A stretch of 64,000 bases of DNA from Enchytraeus crypticus (taxonomy: Eukaryota > Annelida > Clitellata > Enchytraeida > Enchytraeidae), in NCBI GenBank assembly GCA_905160935.1, contig CAJHZI010000431.1, positions 2,008,001 to 2,072,000 on the forward strand, in the 5' to 3' direction. This document shows positions 59,093 to 64,000 of this stretch, in pieces. The translations under genes were made by a program, and so were the position numbers. The notes beneath the pieces were generated by a model, which saw only the letters and a program-made list of their open reading frames with translations, was not told the origin of the DNA and did no database searches. The number at the start of each line of letters is the position of its first letter. The stretch's first letter is position 1.

Positions 59093-59466
59093 GCAGTATC
59101 TGCGCCTGCTGTCTCTTTAGAACCGAATATTATTTTCGGTTGGTTTAATCTAGACAATTGAGGATCAATCAAAGTATAATAAGCAACAACTATGTACACC
59201 AGCGAAAATATACCATTACTCAAATAAGATTGCAAAAATTAATATAATAATATAATATATAAATAGGCCTAGTAACAACAATCAGTTACTAAAATAATTT
59301 TAGCGAATAAGCAAGTGTTACATTTATGTAAATTCGTAGTTATATGAATACTTCGCTGATTTTTACATCGTATGTCTGTTTACTATGTCTTGTTTTCGTT
59401 GGAATACATTAAACCATTTTTAAAAGTGAAATGCTTTTAAAAGGTAGCAAACTCAGATTAATTAGA

Positions 59467-59570
59467 CTACTACACTGAATGATTATCATCAAGAACTGAA
59501 CAAGATTCTATTAAATATCTACTACACTGAATGATTATCATCAAGAACTGAACAAGATTCTATTAAATAT
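59467..59570. repeat. Perfect 52-bp tandem duplication
   Basis: CTACTACACTGAATGATTAT and the following 32 bp occur twice back to back. Confidence 0.9.
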
Positions 59571-60443
59571 CCAGCTGATGATACACCAATCATTACATTA
59601 ATTTTCCCTGGATACTGGTACAGAACTGTTCACTCTATTTGTGCACTTCTACTTTCTTCATGATTAATTATATTATATTAGCTGCAGCTGAATCTTCTAA
59701 TTTCTAGAGAAAACTCCTACTGACTGATCATTGCTGGTCGGGAATATAAATCCCGGCTTCACCGTTCAATCAGAGATGCATATGATATCACCTGCGCTAT
59801 GCCCTGACATTACTCTTTACTGAAGCTTAAAATCATTCAGTTCCCCTTTCTTAACAAAATAATTTGTAGTCATTCAAAGCTTTGACTTTCCGTTTCCCGT
59901 AAAACTCTCGAAGCTTCCCTTTTTACCGACTCCAGATACGAACCTCTGCGCACCTATTACAAATAAGAAGTAGCCATTAATTAGTTCAGTAATCAATTAT
60001 ATAATTATTATAAATGATCTGCTTTAAACCAGTCAGCCAAATATGTAACTTCAGTATTTACAAATAAAACATTCAGTAGGCCTATTTGCTAAAACAAATC
60101 GATTGACTCAGTATGGTTACAAATTAAAATGTAAGGAAGCACAAAATTTGATGTTAATTTCTTCACATTTATTATAAAAGAATATCCAATTTTCTGATAG
60201 AACTAATTTTTGATAGATGGATTTCTCTTTACGTCGCATAACGGTGGAGAGTGAGTAAGAAAATGTAACTCGAACCATCAATTCCAAGTGAAAAGCTACT
60301 AAAGCTGCTAAATTTATCCTCACTTCAAAGGGTTTTGGTCACTTACAGCTGGGGCTCTCTATTTCGTTTCATGGGCAGTTAGAATATGGCCAGAAATTAT
60401 ACTTTCACGCAGTGATAAAAAATAGATTCCAAGCAGTACAAAC
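59571..60443. other. No exon recognised
   Basis: Downstream of the last crotonase exon I can place. The terminal coding exon of that gene, expected to contain GRHG-like sequence, was not found here. Confidence 0.35.
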
Positions 60444-60617
60444 CACGAACGGATTCAGCACTGACAACGTGAATGCTGTTATTAAATTCGTACTCCATGG
60501 CTTCGCGTAGTGACGCTGCGTCAAAACAAGAATTGTACGCAGATATTCGATCTCGCCTCAAGCATTCCTGTGGGAAGTTACACAGAGTCTGAGCAAGTTT
60601 AGTTGCTTCTCCAAGAG
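60444..60617 (-). CDS. Enoyl-CoA hydratase/crotonase family, exon (C-terminal helical part)
   Basis: Acceptor ATATTGCAG, then ALGEATKLAQTLCNFPQECL and DRISAYNSCFDAASLREAME, matching the helical C-terminal part of crotonases. The incoming codon is split so that G plus CT gives Ala, matching the exon at 61510-61659. The 3' end is uncertain: a donor GTTTGT at 60443, or read-on to a stop at 60397-60399. Confidence 0.75.
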
Positions 60618-60825
60618 CTGCAATATAGATAAATCAGTCTAGTAAATATCAATTACCAATACAAAATACTAAGAAGGCAATTTTTAAACTAAGAAATAAA
60701 TCTCTATTGATATTTTAGATAGTGTATAAATGTGAATTAGTAATAAAGAAAACTTAGGCAACAAATGGAAAGAATCAATGGATTTTTGAATAAAGAACAT
60801 AATCAATATAAGACATAAATAATAG

Positions 60826-60832
<7 letters not shown>

Positions 60833-60887
<55 letters not shown>

Positions 60888-60948
60888 ATAATCAATATAG
60901 ACATAAATAATAGATAAATAGAATATTATATATATATAATATATATAC

Positions 60949-61016
<68 letters not shown>
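60833..61016. repeat. (TA)n microsatellites flanking a duplicated ATAATCAATATA segment
   Basis: Two TA runs (60834-60882 and 60957-61013) with a repeated ACATAATCAATATAGACATA, AATAATAGA segment between and before them. Confidence 0.95.
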
Positions 61017-61509
61017 TATATGAATTTTGTAGTAATAATGCCTCTATACATATAATGATAAAAGCAATAAATAATAATATTAAGACACATAATGAAATAG
61101 AAAAACTAAAGAAACAAAACAACCCTATTCGAATAGTTATAATCAATTAATTAATGAGTCAATAGATAGGCCAATTATTCGAGATGACAAGATATTCATT
61201 CCTTTAAATAACTTTTATAGGAAGTCCCTATCCCGTATTTTATGTTTTGCTCAATGTTGTCATTGACGAAAACAGAACTCTAAGTGATGTAGTTGTGCGT
61301 TCTACCTATTATATAATTAGGAAAAAAGTATTACAGTAGTTACGACAATGTGACTACTTCCGGTACAGTTTGGTCTTGTCAAGTCAAAAAATAATATATC
61401 AAACTATCCTTTATTAGTTCATAGCAGCTGCTTCTACAAAATCTTCAACCTATTTTTAATAACTAATAATGAAATAATGTGATAATTATAATTTTAAAAT
61501 ACACACAAC

Positions 61510-61659
61510 CTGTGCCATTAGGTACAACTCTATTGGCTAAACCCATGTCTAAGGCTTCTTTAGCAGTCACTGGTCGTCCAGTAAGAATGAGATCAAGCGC
61601 TCTAGATAGACCAATCAACTGCGGTAATCTCACTGTGCCGCCATCTAACAGTGGAACTC
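61510..61659 (-). CDS. Enoyl-CoA hydratase/crotonase family, exon
   Basis: Encodes VPLLDGGTVRLPQLIGLSRA, LDLILTGRPVTAKEALDMGL, ANRVVPNGT, the classic crotonase segment containing the region of the second catalytic acidic residue. Acceptor TTGTTAAAAG, donor GTTGTG. Phase 1 at both ends. Confidence 0.9.
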
Positions 61660-61749
61660 CTTTTAACAAAATGTAAAATACAAAAATTGGCTCCTTGAAG
61701 GTTGGAACTAAATAAAAAAGCAAACACTTTAAACAATCTTCAGAATCAA

Positions 61750-61950
61750 TTCAAACAAAGCTAAGTTTAACGTCCGTTGTCGTACACTGAGTAAGGTCGG
61801 AGATGTGAAAAATTTTGGAAAGAGTAACAACTGAGCCAATGCATTGTTGGCAAGTTGTGTGACAGCAGATAAGTAGGTGCAGGGTTCAAATCCAGCGCAC
61901 ACCTCATCACTAACAAGCTATCGAGCAGGAAACTGAAGTTAGACCTGGTA
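61750..61950 (-). repeat. SINE-like fragment related to family 2
   Basis: Contains GGTTCAAATCC (61881-61891) and ACTGAAGTTAGAC-like body words. Diverged. Confidence 0.4.
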
Positions 61951-62500
61951 GTAGATTTAGCTCTTAGTTGGCATGGCCGGGTTCTGAGCCACTGACCTCT
62001 GGCTCATCAGGCAAGATTGCAACCACTAGTCAGTAAAAGAGACCGATTAGTTTAATATTAAAGATATATAAAATACAATACTATACGTAAATAAAGTTGC
62101 AAAAACTCGTGTTGTTAGCTTCAGTGGTTCATTTATTCCTGATGATCTTCGAGTAGCTGACCCAGTGGTTTTATGCCTTCTTTAGATTAGATATCAGTCA
62201 AACCTTATAGGCTTGACTAATATTTAACTCTACGGGTTAATTTTTTAAAATAATAGTGATATTAATAGTAAATCGATAAAGATAAGCTTCACAGAAGTTA
62301 AAGCATCTCAAGAAATCTCTGAACTCCTGCATTAAAAATAAATTTTAAAGTTACTTATTAAAATGGACAAAATTAGTCACAAATAAAAATCATAAAACTT
62401 TATCGGACAATTAGTAAAATACACGAATTTAACAAAATTACATCTCAGAAAATGAGATGCCACCTATAATTATATAATGCCAGCGTGTGATACTATAAGA

Positions 62501-62643
62501 GCTAAAAAGCTGGCAAAGCTAAGGTTAATGTCAGTTTCCTCACTTGAAAGCGATGTCAGTGACGGGCGAACTCAGGATTTGAACCCGCACCTATTGATCA
62601 GCGGTCGAGTATCTTACCGACTTCACCACTGGCTCCAGCCGGT
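62501..62643 (-). repeat. tRNA-derived SINE, family 2, inside the crotonase gene
   Basis: Full minus-strand copy in the intron between exons 61510-61659 and 62708-62852. Confidence 0.85.
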
Positions 62644-62707
62644 AAAGATATATAGCAATATTAACTTAAACGATGATTTCAGGAGAGATTAAATGACAAT
62701 TATTTAC

Positions 62708-62852
62708 CAAAACGTCTGCAGAACACGCCCATAATGGCGGTCTCATCCAGTACACGTAGGTCACACATACAAGCAAGCTCTAACCCCCCAGCCACCGCAT
62801 AGCCCGATACAGCTGCTATCACTGGCTTGCTGAACATCTTACGTGAGGGACC
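62708..62852 (-). CDS. Enoyl-CoA hydratase/crotonase family, exon with oxyanion-hole segment
   Basis: Encodes GPSRKMFSKPVIAAVSGYAV, AGGLELACMCDLRVLDETAI, MGVFCRRF. The SGYAVAGGLELA motif forms part of the oxyanion hole, and E in GLELA is the usual catalytic Glu. Acceptor ACAATTCAG, donor GTAAAT; enters in phase 0, leaves in phase 1. Confidence 0.93.
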
Positions 62853-63287
62853 CTGAATTGTCACATAGGTTGAGCACAATCATAATACATGAAAGTATCG
62901 AGCACTGTGAAGTTCAGCATCATCTAGCTCCATAGTCTAATCGAAATGATGTAGAGTCAAAAATGTAAAATCAAGATGTTGGAAAACATAAATTCTTAGA
63001 AATAAATACATTTTCTCAAATCTGACGAAGTATAGACCTGCTTCAATATCCTAGAATACAAAGGATTTTTTATCCAAACTAGAAATATAAATGAGCGAGC
63101 CAATAATCAAATCGCCCAATCTCTTAGTTAACAGAAAAGTACTCTATCAGCTATACCACTTAATCAACTTATAATTTACACATTAGTAGCACTCATAATT
63201 TGAAATTCATCATGAAGTAACAAGTTGCCTATAGCACTTGAATAATAGAGAAAATAACTGAGTAAATAAAGTGCTTTCAGTGGTTAC

Positions 63288-63397
63288 CATAGGTCCATAG
63301 CCTTTCTGCAGTTCAACACTTGGTACAGCAGTAGACCTCGCTGTACTGTCACTTCCAGCTACCTCAGAAAGATCATATCCAGCACAAAAAGTTCCAC
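63288..63397 (-). CDS. Enoyl-CoA hydratase/crotonase family, exon with first oxyanion-hole strand
   Basis: Encodes GTFCAGYDLSEVAGSDSTAR, PSVELQKGYGPM. F-C-AGYDL corresponds to the CoA-binding F-x-AG-x-D crotonase signature. Acceptor GCTTGTAG, donor GTAACC, phase 0 out. Earlier exons lie to the right, outside the window or unrecognised. Confidence 0.88.
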
Positions 63398-63561
63398 CTA
63401 CAAGCAATTGTAAGTCCTATACAGTATTTGACAGAGAAGATTTGACATCCTGCTCCTCACTCGTCGGAGACGTGGGAGACGTTTCAGGCGGAATACAACT
63501 ATAATCTACTAATCTAACTATTTTAAGATCATAACATAATTATAACCTTATTCCACTTACA

Positions 63562-63593
63562 ACTGTTTTGCAGTTCAGCAAAACAGTTGTACT
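63562..63593. repeat. 13-bp perfect inverted repeat
   Basis: ACAACTGTTTTGC and GCAAAACAGTTGT are separated by AGTTCA. Confidence 0.8.
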
Positions 63594-64000
63594 CTGGCAG
63601 AAAGGGACCAGAAATGACATTGACAAGAGAGAGATTTTGAAAATAGACTCAATACTGTATGACTAGGATATCTTAAACATTTAGAATTTGCTAAATAATC
63701 TGTCCCAACAAATTCAAGAAGAGTATCCCAGTTTCTATTACAAATTTTTCAGTTATCATGAGCAAAAGCATACAACCACTTTATACAATGAAATAATTTA
63801 GATTATTTTTTATTACTCATTTGATTCAGATCTATTTTACACAAATCACATTCAGTATTTTTAAAAGAACAAAAATTACAAACCAAATCATAGGATTAGG
63901 ACCCTGAATAAAAAAATATCAGACAAAATTAAATATGCATATAATATGCACAGTATGCATATGCATACTGTGGAGCAGTTAATCAGAATGTATAGCATCT

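Overview
The window is animal nuclear DNA, probably from an A+T-rich invertebrate. The evidence is spliced host genes with GT-AG introns, several families of non-LTR retrotransposon remnants, tRNA-derived SINEs, long (TA)n tracts, and most of an integrated Polinton/Maverick (adintovirus-like) element. A lophotrochozoan such as a mollusc is plausible, but I cannot prove the phylum from sequence alone.

Region 1 (1 to about 12.8-13.3 kb) is the Polinton. Its left end lies outside the window. In order it carries: protein-primed family B DNA polymerase (+); then on the minus strand a small OB-like protein, integrase with chromodomain, zinc-ribbon/phospholipase A2 protein, major capsid protein, a small basic protein, penton (minor capsid) protein, an AT-hook virion-type protein, packaging ATPase, adenain-like protease and a pVI-like hydrophobic protein; then a phage-tail-fibre-like repeat protein (+), a small membrane protein (-) and an AT-hook protein (+). 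Almost every gene starts at a TAAAATG-type motif, usually with TATA just before it. Integrase and protease are the exceptions. Neither has this motif or a usable ATG at its natural N-terminus, and each lies in the -1 frame of the ORF before it. Each is preceded by a canonical slippery heptamer (A AAA AAC; T TTT TTA), a 6-8 nt spacer and a GC-rich stem-loop. I infer two programmed -1 frameshifts, making PLA2-integrase and pVI-like-protease fusions in a retrovirus-like manner. The polymerase and the integrase each also carry one in-frame TAG, so this copy is probably decaying.

Region 2 (about 12.8-37.4 kb) is mostly repeats: two tRNA-derived SINE families, LINE fragments of at least three kinds (one CR1/L2-like with a long RT ORF), a piggyBac-type MITE, a 9-bp minisatellite, and a diverged duplication of about 1.6 kb (18.8-20.5 and 27.5-30.4 kb) whose two copies each carry a different retrotransposon. 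A first coding exon with ETS-like promoter sites (18.2 kb) and a second exon (25.0 kb) may belong to an unrecognised host gene.

Region 3 (37.5-51.3 kb, +) is a complete organic anion transporting polypeptide (OATP/SLCO) gene. I resolve 12 coding exons whose phases all join, totalling 3369 nt (1122 codons plus stop). The protein has an unusually long disordered N-terminus, poly-Ala and poly-Gln loops and a Kazal-type extracellular loop. Three of its introns contain tandem arrays built from a neighbouring splice junction, notably 15 exact 52-bp units carrying a 5' splice site after exon 9 and eight 40-41-bp units carrying a 3' splice site before exon 12.

Region 4 (51.3-64 kb) is intronic or intergenic sequence with hairpins and tandem repeats, then four exons on the minus strand (60.4-63.4 kb) of an enoyl-CoA hydratase/crotonase-family gene whose 5' end lies to the right of the window.
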